64,000 nucleotides of DNA from Amblyomma americanum (Eukaryota > Arthropoda > Arachnida > Ixodida > Ixodidae), in the NCBI RefSeq assembly GCF_052857255.1, contig NC_135505.1, forward strand, positions 46,392,520-46,456,519, written 5' to 3'. Within the stretch, counting starts at the first letter, position 1, and the number at the start of each line of letters is the position of its first letter. A program made the position numbers and the translations under genes. Below are positions 32,441-43,694 of the stretch, in pieces. The notes under the pieces were generated by a model. It had not been told where the DNA came from, searched no databases, and saw only the letters and a list, made by a program, of their open reading frames with translations.

Positions 32441-33598
32441 ATGACCAGCGAAGGGGCCGCTCCGTCGGCGTCCGCCAACCCGGCGTTCATCATTGCCCAT
32501 CCGAGAGATCCTGGGACCTTCAACGGAACGGACGGCGTCGACGTGGAGGACTGGCTCGCAATGTACGAGCGCGTGAGCACACACAACAGGTGGGACCCGA
32601 CCCTAAAGTTGGCCAACGTCATCTTCTACCTGACGGGCACTGCCAGGGTATGGTTCGAGACCCACGAGGATGAACTCACCAGCTGGGATCTCTGCAAGCG
32701 CAAGCTTTGTGACCTGTTTGGTAAGCCATTCGGGCGTCAGCTCGCTGCGAAGAAGGAGCTCGCATGCCGTGCACAAACGTCCACAGAGTCCTATGTATCA
32801 TACATTCAGGACATATTAGCTCTCTGCATGAAAGTCGACGCCACTATGTCAGAGTGCGACAAAGTAGGTCACGTGCTCAAAGGCATCGCAGATGACGCCT
32901 TTAACCTTCTTGTATACAAGGACTGCGGAACGGTTGACGCAATCATCAAGGAATGCCGCCGGTTCGAACAAGCGAAGAGCCGCCGAATTTCTCCGCAGTT
33001 CACGCGGTTGCCGAATACGACTGCGACGTCGTCCTGTGTAGACTCGACTCCACCGAGCCGTCTGCCGACATCTGAGAGCCTGACACGACTTGTGCGCCAA
33101 GAAGTAGAGGCAATGTCCCCCGTTGCGTTTCATCCACCCGCAACAGACAGTACTCCAGCAGTATCCCTTATACAGGCTGTCGTTCGCAAAGAATTTGCCA
33201 ATCTTGGGATTCAACCTGTTTGCTCAGTTAGTGCCCCATATGCTCGCCGCATGTCCCCGGAGCTCGGTTCTGAACGTGCATACTACCCTCGACGCAGCCG
33301 CAATCCAGATGAATGGAGAACACCTGATGACAGGCCCATCTGCTTTAACTGCTCCCGAGTTGGCCACATATCTTGACACTGCCGAAGCCGTCCGTCCTCG
33401 ACCTACAGCCGCTACCCGCCGGGTTCTGCATATTCCCGCCGCTCTCTCTCGCCCTCGGAAACGACCTCTTCTGGCCACAACGCTCAGACCCCGCTTACCA
33501 ACCGTTCGTCGTCACCTCAGCGCCGTCGATCTCCATCGCCCCGACCTCGCCGCCCTTCGTCGCCGGCCCCATATGCCCGCTCCCGGTCGGAAAACTGA
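32441..33598 (+). pseudogene. gag: gag of gypsy element, with in-frame TGA in the zinc knuckle
   Basis: The ATG at 32441 (context aaccATG) gives MTSEGAAPSA and a retrotransposon Gag domain (about residues 20-190, including the NRWDPTLKLANVIFYLTGTA block). Gag forms the particle that packages element RNA in the cytoplasm. A knuckle of the type C-x2-C-x4-H-x4-C starts at residue 301 (CFNCSRVGH), but codon 312, inside the last spacer, is TGA (33374-33376). The frame then stays open through a basic Arg/Ser/Pro-rich tail to TGA at 33596-33598. The frame is also open upstream into the LTR, but I prefer 32441 because the domain begins soon after. One nonsense codon is the only visible defect. Confidence 0.9.
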
Positions 33599-36500
33599 TG
33601 GCTGCAGCGTCTGGGGGTGATGCTGCTCTGACGACCCGACCAGAAAACCCTCCTTTAACTATTCATGCTCATCGGAACATCCTTAACGTCGACGTGGACG
33701 GGGTCCCTGTTACCGCTCTGATCGACACTGGAGCGCACGTCTCAGTCATGAATGCTCGTCTTCGCCGTCGCCTAAGGAAAGTGCTCACTCCTGCCCCCTC
33801 AACTGTGGTCCGTGTTGCAGATGGCGGTATGTCTATTGTCGTCGGAATGTGTACTGCTCGTGTTTCAATAGCCGGCCGCCATACTTCTGTGCTCTTCACT
33901 GTCCTCGAACACTGCCCTCATGACATCATTCTCGGCCTTGACTTTCTCACCGACCATTCCGCCCTTATAGATTGCGCCACAAGCATCGTTCAACTCGCTC
34001 TACCTGTTCCTTCAGAGCCAACGGATCCAATTGTTCACCGACTGTGCACCGCCGACTTTGTCCGCCTGGACCCCGATGCCGCCACTTATGTCCGTTTCTC
34101 CTCGGTCCCGCCAGTTCCCGATGGTGACTACATCATTACTCCGGTTCCTGATGTGCCCTTTACACGCAGTGTTGCCCTTGCGCATACAGTTGTCACCATG
34201 TCGGCAAATCAAGCGTCCCTTCCGGTTCTCAACTTTGCCTCTTACGTTCAGCCGCTCCCACAAGGTATGTCGCTCGCCACGCTGTGCCCTGCTGCCGAAT
34301 GCGTCGTATCGGCGGTGAGAAGCGTCCCACCCTCGTCGAACTGCCGCGACTCTGACGTCCCACCACCTAATGAATATGCAAAAATGATTGCTGCTGACCT
34401 CTTACCAGGGCAAGCTCACGACCTTCGGTATCTTCTGTCGTCTTTTCGCGACATCTTTGACTTCGATGACCGCCCTTTGGCTCGAACATCTGTGGTCACG
34501 CATCGCATCAACACCGGTGACGCAGCTCCTATTCACAGACGACCCTACAGAGTGTCCAGTACAGAACGCACCATCATACAGCAAGAGGTGGACAAGATGC
34601 TCAGTAAAGACATCATAGAGCCCTCGTCGAGCCCTTGGGCCTCACCAGTTGTGCTGGTTAAAAAGAACGACGGCAGCTGGCGCTTTTGCGTTGATTACCG
34701 GCACCTAAACAACATAGCAAAAAAAGACGTCTATCCACTCCCAAGAATAGACGATGCTTTGGACTGCCTTCACGGAGCCAAATTTTTCTCTTCAATTGAC
34801 CTTCGGTCCGGGTATTGGCAAATCTCTGTTGATGACAATGACCGCGAAAAGACGGCATTCGTCACACCGGACGGCTTATATCAGTTTAAAGTTATGCCAT
34901 TCGGTCTCTGTAATGCGCCAGCTACCTTCGAAAGAATGACGGACTCCTTGCTTCGCGGCTTTAAATGGTCCACATGTCTATGTTACCTCGACGATGTTGT
35001 GATTTTTTCGCCCACGTTTACCACGCACCTCGAAAGACTGGCGAGCATTCTTTCTGTCTTCCGTCGAGCCGGGCTACAGCTCAATTCGTCGAAATGTCAA
35101 TTCGGTCGCCGCCAACTCACCATTCTCGGACATCTAGTCGACGCTTCTGGTGTCCGCCCGGATCCTGTTAAAGTTAAAGCCGTCAAGGACTTCCCTATTC
35201 CCCAGTCGTCTACGGATGTGCGCAGCTTCGTCGGCCTCTGCTCGTACTTCCGCCGTTTCATCAAAAATTTTGCCGGCACCGCTCGCCCCCTGACCGACCT
35301 TCTAAAGAAAGACACCCCTTTTACCTGGGGCCCTGCCCAAGAGGAGGCCTTTTCTTCGCTAGTCGACTTACTCACCTCCCCACCTATTCTGGCCCATTTT
35401 GATCCGTCGGCTCCGACTGAAGTTCGCACAGACGCCTGCGGTTATGGGATTGGCGCCGTGCTAGCCCAACGTCACCAAGGGCAAGAACGCGTTATTGCAT
35501 ATGCCAGCCGCCTCCTTTCTACAGCTGAGCGAAATTACTCAATTACAGAGCGCGAGTGTCTAGCTCTTGTTTGGGCCGTAGCTAAGTTCCGACCGTACCT
35601 GTTTGGCCGTCCATTCTCCGTAGTGACCGATCACCACGCCCTTTGTTGGCTGTCTTCACTGAAAGACCCCACAGGCCGGCTCGGACGTTGGACGTTGCGC
35701 CTCCAAGAGTATTCTTACACTGTTCATTACAATTCAGGGCGTCTCCATCAAGACGCCGACTGCCTGTCTCGGCACCCTGTAGAGCCGCCTGATCCTGGAG
35801 ACAACGACCTCGGCCCGTGCCTCTTCGCTATCTCCGATCTGGTTAACATCGCGGACGAGCAGTGACAAGACTCTTCCTTGCGTATTCTCATTGATCGCCT
35901 CAACTGTGCCAGCCGAGATCCTTCATTGCAACTGTTCGTCATTCAGGATGGCGTCCTATACCGCCGCAACCTTCGTCCTGACGGACCTCCGCTCCTGCTA
36001 GTCGTTCCCCACCGTCTCCGTTCATCTGTCCTAGCGGAACTACACGACCTACCGACCGCAGGCCACCTCGGCGTCTCCCGCACATACGATCGGGTCCGAC
36101 GCCGCTTCTTTTGGCCTGGTCTGTACCGCTCTGTTCGGCGTTACGTTGCCTCCTGCGACCTCTGTCAACGCAGGAAGAGACCATCAACGTTGCCTGCTGG
36201 CCTTCTACAGCCTATTGACGTACCTCTCGAACCATTCTACCGTGTTGGACTCGACCTTCTCGGACCTTTCCCGACGTCCTGCTCCGGCAACCGTTGGATT
36301 GCTGTCGCGACCGACTATGCGACCAGGTACGCTATCACGCGTGCGTTACCTACAAGTTGCGCAACCGATGTCGCCGACTTCCTATTGCAGAACGTAATCC
36401 TTCACCACGGCGCTCCACACCAATTGCTGACGGACCGCGGCCGCTACTTTTTGTCCCGAGTAGTTGACGATATCCTCCGGTCCTGTGGCACGCAGCATAA

Positions 36501-37101
36501 GCTCACTACAGCTTACCATCCCCAGACGAACGGGCTTACCGAGCGCCTCAACAGGACTCTGACCGATATGCTATCCATGTATGTCTCGCCCGACCACCGC
36601 GATTGGGACGTTGCCTTGCCTTATGTAACATTTGCTTATAATTCGTCGCGGCATGATACCACCGGCTATTCTCCTTTCTACCTTCTGTTTGGTCGGCATC
36701 CTGCGCTGCCATTGGATACATTACTACCGAGTTCTACTGCCTCGACCACAGAGTATGCCCGTGACGCCATCTCCCGAGCAACTATGGCCCGTGAAATCGC
36801 CCGAGACCGGCTCACCGCATCTCAGACCTACCAGAAGTCAGTTTACGACCGCCGGCATCGCCCAGTACACTATCCGCCGGGCTCACTCGTCCTCCTTTGG
36901 TCTCCTTCTCGCCATGTCGGTCTCTCTGAGAAACTTCTACGTCAGTACAGTGGCCCTTATCGAGTTCTCCGTCAGGTGACCGACGTGACCTACGAGATTA
37001 CACCTCTTCATGCTCCGCCGTCGTCCACTAGCCCTTTGACTGACGTCGTTCATGTAGTCCGTCTCAAACCGTACCACACGCCTGCTACATCATCCACTTA
37101 G
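33598..37101 (+). pseudogene. pol: pol of gypsy element: protease, reverse transcriptase, RNase H, integrase; one in-frame TGA
   Basis: The proposed start ATG at 33598 shares its A with the gag stop, in the -1 frame relative to gag. Residues from this start: protease IDTGAH with Asp at 43; reverse transcriptase with YLDD at 463-466; RNase H first Asp at 612 ([10 protein letters not shown]) and later VTDHHAL; then TGA at codon 756 (35863-35865). The frame continues with the integrase: an HHCC finger (HDLPTAGH ... CDLCQRR), the catalytic triad D886, D946, E982 (35 residues between the last two, as expected), and a GPY-type end (YSGPYRVL). No chromodomain follows. The single TGA separates RNase H from integrase, so as written the polyprotein lacks integrase. 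Confidence 0.92.
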
Positions 37102-37133
37102 CACCGGGACGGTGCTTTTGCCGCCGGGAGTTA

Positions 37134-37314
37134 TGCTACGGTTGTGCTTGCGCTTGGAACGCTCGTGCTTGGTGCGCTCGCGCTTGGAACGCGAAGAGGA
37201 CGAAGTGCGTTTCTGCTGCTGGGCTTCGCGTGCCCGGTTGTTCGGCTGCGTGGCTGTAAGCTGTTTCCCTGTAAATATATTTTTCCCTTTTGGTGTGCAC
37301 ATCTTCACGTTACA
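37134..37314 (+). repeat. 3' LTR of gypsy element
   Basis: Differs from the 5' LTR at one position. It is preceded by gccgccgggagtta, a weakly purine-rich candidate for plus-strand priming. Confidence 0.93.
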
Positions 37315-37318
37315 ATAT

Positions 37319-38033
37319 GAACTCGGTCGAGCAGCACTCGATTATCTTGCGCGATGGCTCATTCACGTTTCGCTTTCTCGTTCAATTCATAAATCATTCG
37401 ATCTAATCATAGATCTAAGCATAATAAATATAAGTGGGGGTGATCGTGCCCTTTTCCGTTCACAAGGGCAGATTATTATGGCACCAGAAAGTTTTTGCTT
37501 CACGCTTATCGTTGCTTTTTCACTCTGTATGAAGATCGTTCAAACGTTGTTTCGCTGAGTGCGCTAATTTTCAAGATGCAGCGCACTAGTATAGCGCGGC
37601 TATTTACGACTGAAGTAGTGAAGAGGCTGCGTATTAGGTAACAACTTTCTCACGCCGGAAATGTACCAGACGGGATGCAAGGGCGCGTCGGATCATGGAC
37701 CATAACCCAACACGAAAGCTTGAGAAAACGGCATTTTTATTCCGATGCATATTATCATAGAACAGACGTAATTTTCAATAAGCTCCTTTCCACTGGAGGC
37801 TAAATGGCTCTTGAAGGACTCAAGTATGCAGGGGTCAACGTTCAGCCAAGTACGCTTTCGAAACTCACGAGGTGAAAAAATATAAGGAAATCACCATCTC
37901 AGAAGGTCACACTGTCATGTACTCCCACAATAAAAAAACGAATAGAAAAATTTCAGAACTTTATTGCACACCATATGCACAGTGCAAACAAAAAATGCAG
38001 TAACTGGGTGAAATATTCAAGATATACACAGTG
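37319..38033. other. Unassigned flank, with 3' processing signal for the THAP remnant
   Basis: No domain. On the minus strand an AATAAA (near 37955) lies about 75 bp beyond the stop at 38034 and could be the polyadenylation signal of the THAP-type unit. Confidence 0.4.
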
Positions 38034-38440
38034 TCAATGCGCGGTAACAGCAGTTTTCCGTCTAACGTAAGCAGAAAAAGTCGCAAAAACTTTGGCATAG
38101 AGGAACATATGATGAAAATTGCGGCTAAGAGGAACAAAGCTTTGCCAGTTTCTTTTTTTTTCTTGAGTCTCCTTTTTCATGCTCATGTTAACGTGCCTGC
38201 AGTGCTGCCTCATCCGCATGCTAACATATCAGTGCAGCAACTGAGCCACTGTTTCTTCCTTGTGCTCATCACATGGAAAAGTAATGGTGTAGGTGTCAAG
38301 AACACCATCAATTGTGTCCCAGTAGACAGTCTCCACTTATCCAAACGAACATTGTCGGACGGAGCTTTGAACAATGTCACACGCTCCGCACAAGTCCGGT
38401 AGCCCGAATTGCAGTTCGGCACGAAGCACTTTCGTCCCAT
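38034..38440 (-). pseudogene. THAP-domain protein remnant, probably an internally deleted P-type transposase
   Basis: On the minus strand the ATG at 38440 starts MGRKCFVPNCNSGYRTCAE, then TLFKAPSD and LDKW. This is the start of a THAP zinc-coordinating DNA-binding domain (M-x4-C-x4-C, then the FP/W region). The second half of the domain with its C-x2-H pair is missing. Immediately after, in a neighbouring frame, comes WDTIDGVLDTYTITFPCDEH and a basic tail with RMRQHC ending at 38034. The arrangement suggests an N-terminus joined to a C-terminus by internal deletion, as in short P-element derivatives. The C-terminal assignment is inference; no terminal inverted repeats were found. It lies inside the LTR element at 29041-41191. 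Confidence 0.55.
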
Positions 38441-38754
38441 TGCGCAGCACTCAGCGCAGCACTCACCAGCTGTGGGCTACTCTGCCGACGATAGCCAAAC
38501 ACAAGGTCTTGGTCTAAAATAAAGGAACTTGTTTAAAACAGCACAGCAAGCAGCCGCATACTCCAAAACGAGGCAAAAACACGTGCGCACTGCCGGGCCA
38601 CGCCGGACCGAGCCGCCTAGCGTGGGACCCCATTTCGCAGCGCTCTCTAAGTTGGTGACCGGTCGGACCGGTTTCCAAGGCCCCTCCACCCGAACATATT
38701 GTGGCCGCGAGCGGGCGGCGCTCTCGCGCGCGGCGGGGGAAGAGTGTCAACACC
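38441..38754. other. Short unassigned stretch between THAP remnant and gag-like ORF
   Basis: No supported gene. It may hold the promoter side of the THAP unit or the untranslated sequence after the gag-like ORF. Confidence 0.35.
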
Positions 38755-40081
38755 TCAGTATGGTATTCTTACACCGTGGTTCTCGCCCCAAGCAAGCCGC
38801 CTACCCTTTCGCCCTGCGCGCTTCCTCGAATACAGTGCGGAAAGTGCAGGACCCATCCTTGTCAATTGTGGGCGCCGAACACGCCTGCATGCGTGGTCTT
38901 TATTGCTCGACCCCTGAGCTCGCATGCGCCGGGTGTACCGCAATCTAGCGCCCTCTGATCTTTCCTGCCACTTTGCCTTTTTCTTTACCGCCTTTCTGTC
39001 AGGTCGGGGTTGTCTGGGTCTTAACGCTGGCCGATGCCCTTTCAAGAACCTCGCTCCTGTCCTGCTCGCAAGATGCGCTTTTCTCTTTCTGTTACTGCGG
39101 TCACCTTTAGAAGCACCTGCGCGTGCCGCCTGACCAGTAACTTTAGCTGCAAAATTACAAGGTTCTATGCGGGAAGTGTTTTCTTTCCCTTCTGCCGCAC
39201 TTATATCTGTGCTAACGTTAGCACCTGTCTGCGCTCCTGGATTTAGGGCTTGGCCTTTCAACCGTTTTTTCTTGGTCCGTGCCCTCTTCCTGTTTTTACG
39301 CCTAGACCCTTCCGTTTGCGTCTCCTGATCACAACTAGATTGATCTAGCTCTACAGAGTCACCTAGGAGACATTCATCCAATTGCAAACTGGCCGCTTTG
39401 CCTTCGCAGGTCAGTGTCAGCTCCACACCGCTGACAGACGAACCTTCCGCTGCCCCCGAGTTGGGCAGTTCGCTTTCCTGAAGGCAGTCATCCACCGCCC
39501 GCTTATCGGCCTGAGCGCTTACCCCTGAAATGCCCTGCTCGTCTGCAATTGAGCTTTCGTCCTCTGTCTCCGCGTGGCTTTCGATACTGCGTTTCAACAT
39601 TACAGCTCCGCAGTCTTCCTGACGGTTGTGCGCTGTTTCACAGTACTGTTTTACGTCGTCACGTCTGTCCAACTGGAACGATCCGGCCTGACTCGCTCTC
39701 TCTAGTCTTGCCTCTCAAGATCTCATCTTCCAGTTCCTTTCTCTCGTGCGCAAGCTGCAACCTTCTGAGCTCCCATTTCTTTTTCTCTGGCGCTAGCCTT
39801 TGTTCCTCTATGTTTCTCCGCTCATCTTCCTTTTTCTTTAGCTCAGCTTCCTTTTTTTTTCGCTCAGCTTTGAGGAGTTCCCACGTATCGGTAATTATTC
39901 CTTCCTCGGCGGTTTCCAAGAGCAATTTGCAAATGTCCGTCTTTTTGAACTTAGCCCCTACATCTACACCCAACTCTTCGCACAATGACAGCAAATCTGA
40001 CTTTTGCAACTTCATTAGGTCCATGTTTGCTGCTCTGAGCCTTGACTTTGCTGAACAACTGTTGACGCGAGCTACACGCAC
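38755..40081 (-). pseudogene. gag-like coding region of the minus-strand LTR element, with one frame change
   Basis: Two minus-strand frames overlap by 14 nt at 39659-39672. The first (from 40081) has, after a likely start at MDLMKLQKSDLL, a SAP-like helix-turn-helix stretch (LSLCEELGVDVGAKFKKTDICKLL in sense, not all conserved). A long charged coiled coil rich in Lys/Glu/Arg follows. The second, in another frame, is acidic, then strongly basic (RRKNRKRARTKKKRLKG), and ends at 38755. This fits the N-terminal half of the gag proteins of some arthropod gypsy elements; no knuckle or capsid core is visible. It lies about 210 bp after the primer site, as expected for the first gene. Function is inferred from position and composition. 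Confidence 0.6.
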
Positions 40082-40290
40082 TCAGACTCACTGATCAACT
40101 TCCCTCGATTCCCAGCAGTTCAATGTATTAACCCAAACAATTGAAGCCTGGCGAATCTCAAGCAAAGTTCAAGCACTCACCCACGGAAGCAACACCACGC
40201 CGCATGGTCGATCCAACCGCTGCCAACCAGTTATTAGATGTGGGGCTGCTGTCCCGTAGCAGGCCACCGGTGTTGGGGGATTGCGCTTCG

Positions 40291-40308
40291 ATCCCACCGC
40301 TGCCACCA
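40291..40308 (-). other. tRNA-Leu-type primer binding site
   Basis: The minus strand reads TGGTGGCAGCGGTGGGAT, starting 2 nt inside the right LTR. This is complementary to the 3' end of a eukaryotic leucine tRNA of the type whose acceptor ends CCGCTGCCACCA. It fixes the transcription direction of the element as minus. Confidence 0.75.
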
Positions 40309-40310
40309 GT

Positions 40311-41191
40311 TGTTAGATGCGGGCCCCTAGTTCGCCTGTGCCGTCTCTCGCCAAGGTCGGTGTCCCCGGGTTCCGGATCGGGAGACTGCTGTAGTGGGGT
40401 TGACGAAGAGATGAGAGGGTTTTCGAGGTGAAGAAGAGACTAAAGGGTTTATTTACATTTATACAAAGATTGAAAGAGTGAATCGGGAGCTGGCGAACAC
40501 ACGCCAGATCGCCGCTGCTTAAATAGGGTCCGCTGTCCCCAGGTCCCTAGTTGGGGAATCTAGTTCATTAAAAATGCGTCGAATCACTGTGATGTAGATC
40601 ACGTGTCCAGTCTTCCGGGTCCGCCCCCAGCCACACACTCTTGCCACTTCTGGCAGATTAGGTTCCGCGCTCTCCAGGCTTCAGTGATGAATAGCCCGAA
40701 GGGGGTCCCACTGAGTGCGTCGAAGGTCAGTCACCTGCACTTCACAGCGGTAGCGTGGGGGCGAATGGATCCCGCCGCAGTTCGCAGAAGCTTTCACGTA
40801 GAGCGTGGGAAAGCACAGTCTAAGACGAAGTTGTTTTCGAAGCACGAGGATTCCGGAGACGTTGGCTTAGTCAAACCCGGCCGCATTTGTCACGGCTCAT
40901 TTGCAGTTCCGCCGCTCGCCGGCTCCCCCGTCGTCCCCTCCGGAAGAAACATATCCCGGGTGGGTCCGGCGTTGAGAACAAAAGACAGGTTCACCAAAGC
41001 CGTTCTCAGACAGCGGGGAGCCGTTTCACCCCGTAAACAGCAGGGGGGGGGGGGGGGGAAGGACCCTTGTAGACGTCACCACCAGCACTCGCAGCGCTGC
41101 AACCACATCGACGGCCCTTTGAAGCCTCGGTAGATTGATGATTCCCAGTGGCTTGAATATTTTTGGCATGTTGGCGTCTCCAAACGTAACA
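40311..41191 (-). repeat. 5' LTR (right copy) of the minus-strand LTR element
   Basis: Full-length copy beginning TGTTAGATGC and ending CGTAACA on the plus strand. It contains a 16-base G run (41043-41058) that is interrupted in the other LTR. Confidence 0.85.
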
Positions 41192-41195
41192 GTCT

Positions 41196-41796
41196 GCAAG
41201 CATGCCTCATCGCAGGGATTAGTAATTATACAATACAGCGCACAATGATCTGCAAAAAGTGTAATGCGGGAAGAAACTTGTTAGAAATATCTTAATTATA
41301 AATGAGAGACAAGAGTGGACCTAACACAGAACCTTCAGGTACTCCAAAGTTTATGGAATTAAGAGGCAACTCCTAACAATTAAATGAAACACATTGGCTC
41401 CGGTTTCAAAGAAAACCTATGATTCCGCCTAATACCTGATCGTCAATATTTAGAGCATTAAGGTTAATTAGTAGCATGTCATGCGAAACAGTGTCAAATG
41501 CCTTGGTAAAATCTAAACAAAAATACAGTCCACAACAAGGTTAGCATCCAGAGCTCGAATTAAATCACTAGGAAATAAGAGGTGTTGCATTTCGCACGAA
41601 AAACGTTTTCAAAATGTCGACAAGAATTGAAAAAGTTTGATTCAAGAAATCTAACAAGGTGAAAGTAAATAATGTGCTCAAGACGTTTGCATGTTACGCT
41701 GGTTAATGATATGGGACTATATATAAGTGCAGAAACACTTTTGCCTGATTTATGCAAAGGAACCACCTTCCCCACCTTATAGTCATTTGGCATGGA
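41196..41796 (-). pseudogene. LINE D, reverse transcriptase segment
   Basis: On the minus strand the motifs appear in order: PNDYKVGKVVPLHKSGKS, SPISLTSVTCKRLEHIIY, then KAFDTVSHDMLL, GVPEGSVLGPLLS and a degenerate catalytic LFADHC (FADD expected). These are CR1/Jockey-type reverse transcriptase blocks. Several stops and frame changes are present. The segment runs directly into the GTCT target of the LTR element and continues at 29040. Confidence 0.8.
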
Positions 41797-43694
41797 GCAC
41801 CTCTTGAAGGCGGAGGATTTGCAATACGCCTCAGTGGTGATTCTATAGGACCATTAGAATCTGTTCGCGCTGTACCCCAAGGCTCGGTACTGTCGCCAAC
41901 ACTGTTCAATATTGCCTTCATTCCTCATGCATGGCGCTTACATGATGTACCTGACGTTAAATTCTTACTGTACGCCGATGATATCACTGTATGGAGCACT
42001 CACGATGACCTGCTAACACAAGCGGCGGACCTACAGTCAGCCTTATATATTACCACCAATTACGCTATGTCTATCGGTCTACAGCTTTCCGTGAGCAAAA
42101 CTACGTTCACGTCAGTGGCCTATGTATAAGTAATGGGGACGCCGTGAACTCGCCGCCACGCCAATCCGTCTCCAACTACCTGGAACCCCAGTTCAAGAAT
42201 CTTGGGCATAGAAATTTCTGGGTTCGTCGATACATCAGTCCGGAACGGGTACGGCCTGGATTTCTCAGGCTAATAAGCAAGCGTTGGAGACTCTAGCCCT
42301 AATCAGAAATATTGCTCCCAAAACCGGCGGCGCTCACTCCCATGTCGCACGACATTTGGTGAAAGCGGTTTTTTAACCGCGCCTCATTTGCCAAGCACAG
42401 TTTTAACACTTAACCAGAGCTCAGTGGAATCGTCTGGAAGCCGTGAATCGAGAGGCAATGAGAGCTATCACTTGCCTTCCGCGCATCACACCGATCGGTG
42501 CACTTCAAGAAAAAGCTCAGCTAAATACCCTTGACGTGCTTGTGCAGCAGCGCCGTGAGGCTCGTAGGGTTAAGGCACACCTTTTGTATTCACCGCGAGC
42601 ACTCCGTACCTTTGCTTCATCACACCATACTGTCGCCGCCACCGTCAGTTCTTCCTCCGTGGGACTTTGTGCAGCTGAGCGACCACAAACCTACCGATCT
42701 ACGCCACCCAACCTCATCTTATGCGGCGTCGTCCCTTCGCGAGCGAATCGCGGAACAAGATAGTCACCTACCCCGCGGCTCAATTATTTTGTATGTTGAT
42801 GCCAGTATCCAGGGCTGTGTAGCGACGACTTCATTTTACTGTCCCGGCCAACCTGCACTTAACAAGACGGCCAGGGTTCCATTCGCGGAGCGCCTTACTT
42901 CCTGTTGTGCTGAGCTGCTTGCTAAAAAATATGCGCTTCGCTCTGTAGTCGCAGTTACCTTGCTCCCTACAGCCACTTTATCATCCGTACTGACACACTT
43001 GAAGCAACACGTCTACTCCGGCGGGTGAGCCGCAGCCCAGAAATGTGCCAGAAAATACACCGCCTGGCGGCTCGCATACCGTAAGCGATTCGAATTGAGT
43101 GGGTCCCACGTGACCTACTCAATTCACAAAGAGATGCATATCCTGCAACCCGCTAACGAGCCCTACCCACATCAATGACTTACTTTCTCAGTATGAATGA
43201 TGCTACCCTCCTTATCACAGGAAAGGAACACTTCCGGCGCCGCACACGTGATCTCGTCCCTCCGTGTGCAATAACCCTCCCCTGTGGTCATACCCGTGCT
43301 CAGGAGGTTATGCTCCGGAGGATCCGGGTCGGGGTTGCCCTCACTCTTGCAGTAATTCGGACCTGTCCTCAATTTCGCCAATTATATCCCCGCCTAGGAT
43401 GTCCAGTCTGCGACTCGCAAGACACTGAGGCTGACATTCACCACTTGTTGTGGGTGTGACCGGCACTGAACCCAACTAAAATTCACCACCTGGCAGCAGC
43501 GGGTCTCCACACAGACAACCCGTCCTCATATATTGATTGGACGCAGGGGCCACATGACCGCTACCTCCTCGTCTTCATTATATCTTCCCACCTTTCTTGC
43601 TTTATTTAACACCCACCCAGTCTTTTCTTTCCTTTCTCTTTTCTTCCCAACTCCCCTTATGCCGAGAGGCAGTAAACAACGCTATAAAAAAAAA
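41797..43694 (+). mobile_element. LINE A copy 2, 5'-truncated, inserted in LINE D
   Basis: Starts within reverse transcriptase (RAVPQGSVLSPTLFN, then YADDITVW near 41970). It continues through the thumb region (AMRAITCLPRITPIGALQ near 42460) and RNase H (ILYVDASIQGC near 42785, CAELLAKKYALR), and ends with a finger CPVCDSQDTEADIHHLLWV. A TGA replaces the expected final cysteine of that finger (near 43457). The A-rich tail is at 43685-43694. It is inserted into LINE D, whose reading resumes on both sides. Many frame breaks show it is dead. Confidence 0.8.

Larger units (their letters stand above)
32181..37314 (+). mobile_element. Young, nearly complete Ty3/gypsy retrotransposon, TSD ATAT
   Basis: Bounded by 181-bp LTRs (32181-32361 and 37134-37314) differing at a single position (T/C at base 18). 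Flanked by ATAT (32177-32180 and 37315-37318). It encodes gag, then protease, reverse transcriptase, RNase H and integrase in the Ty3/gypsy order; there is no env and no chromodomain, so it is a retrotransposon and not a retrovirus. Each of the two ORFs carries one in-frame TGA. The near-identical LTRs mean this is the most recent large insertion visible. It lies inside the minus-strand LTR element, in the opposite orientation. Confidence 0.95.
29041..41191 (-). mobile_element. Minus-strand Ty3/gypsy-like LTR element, internally deleted and carrying nested insertions, TSD GTCT
   Basis: Direct repeats of about 0.88 kb (29041-29915 and 40311-41191) are the LTRs; they begin TGTTAGATGC and end CGTAACA (CGTAAAA in the left copy). 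GTCT flanks the whole at 29037-29040 and 41192-41195. On the minus strand the order is: 5' LTR (right), tRNA-Leu-type primer site, gag-like ORFs, then foreign DNA, then only the end of reverse transcriptase and RNase H, then the 3' LTR. Protease, most of reverse transcriptase and integrase are missing, so it is non-autonomous. The insertion splits LINE D. Confidence 0.85.

Noticed and set aside
33585..33598. Slippery heptamer ggaaaac before the gag stop for -1 frameshifting
   Set aside because: Not a canonical X-XXY-YYZ heptamer because the first three bases are not identical; kept only as an alternative to reinitiation.
32181..37314. Endogenous retrovirus
   Set aside because: No envelope frame follows integrase; about 30 bp separate the pol stop from the 3' LTR, so it is a retrotransposon.
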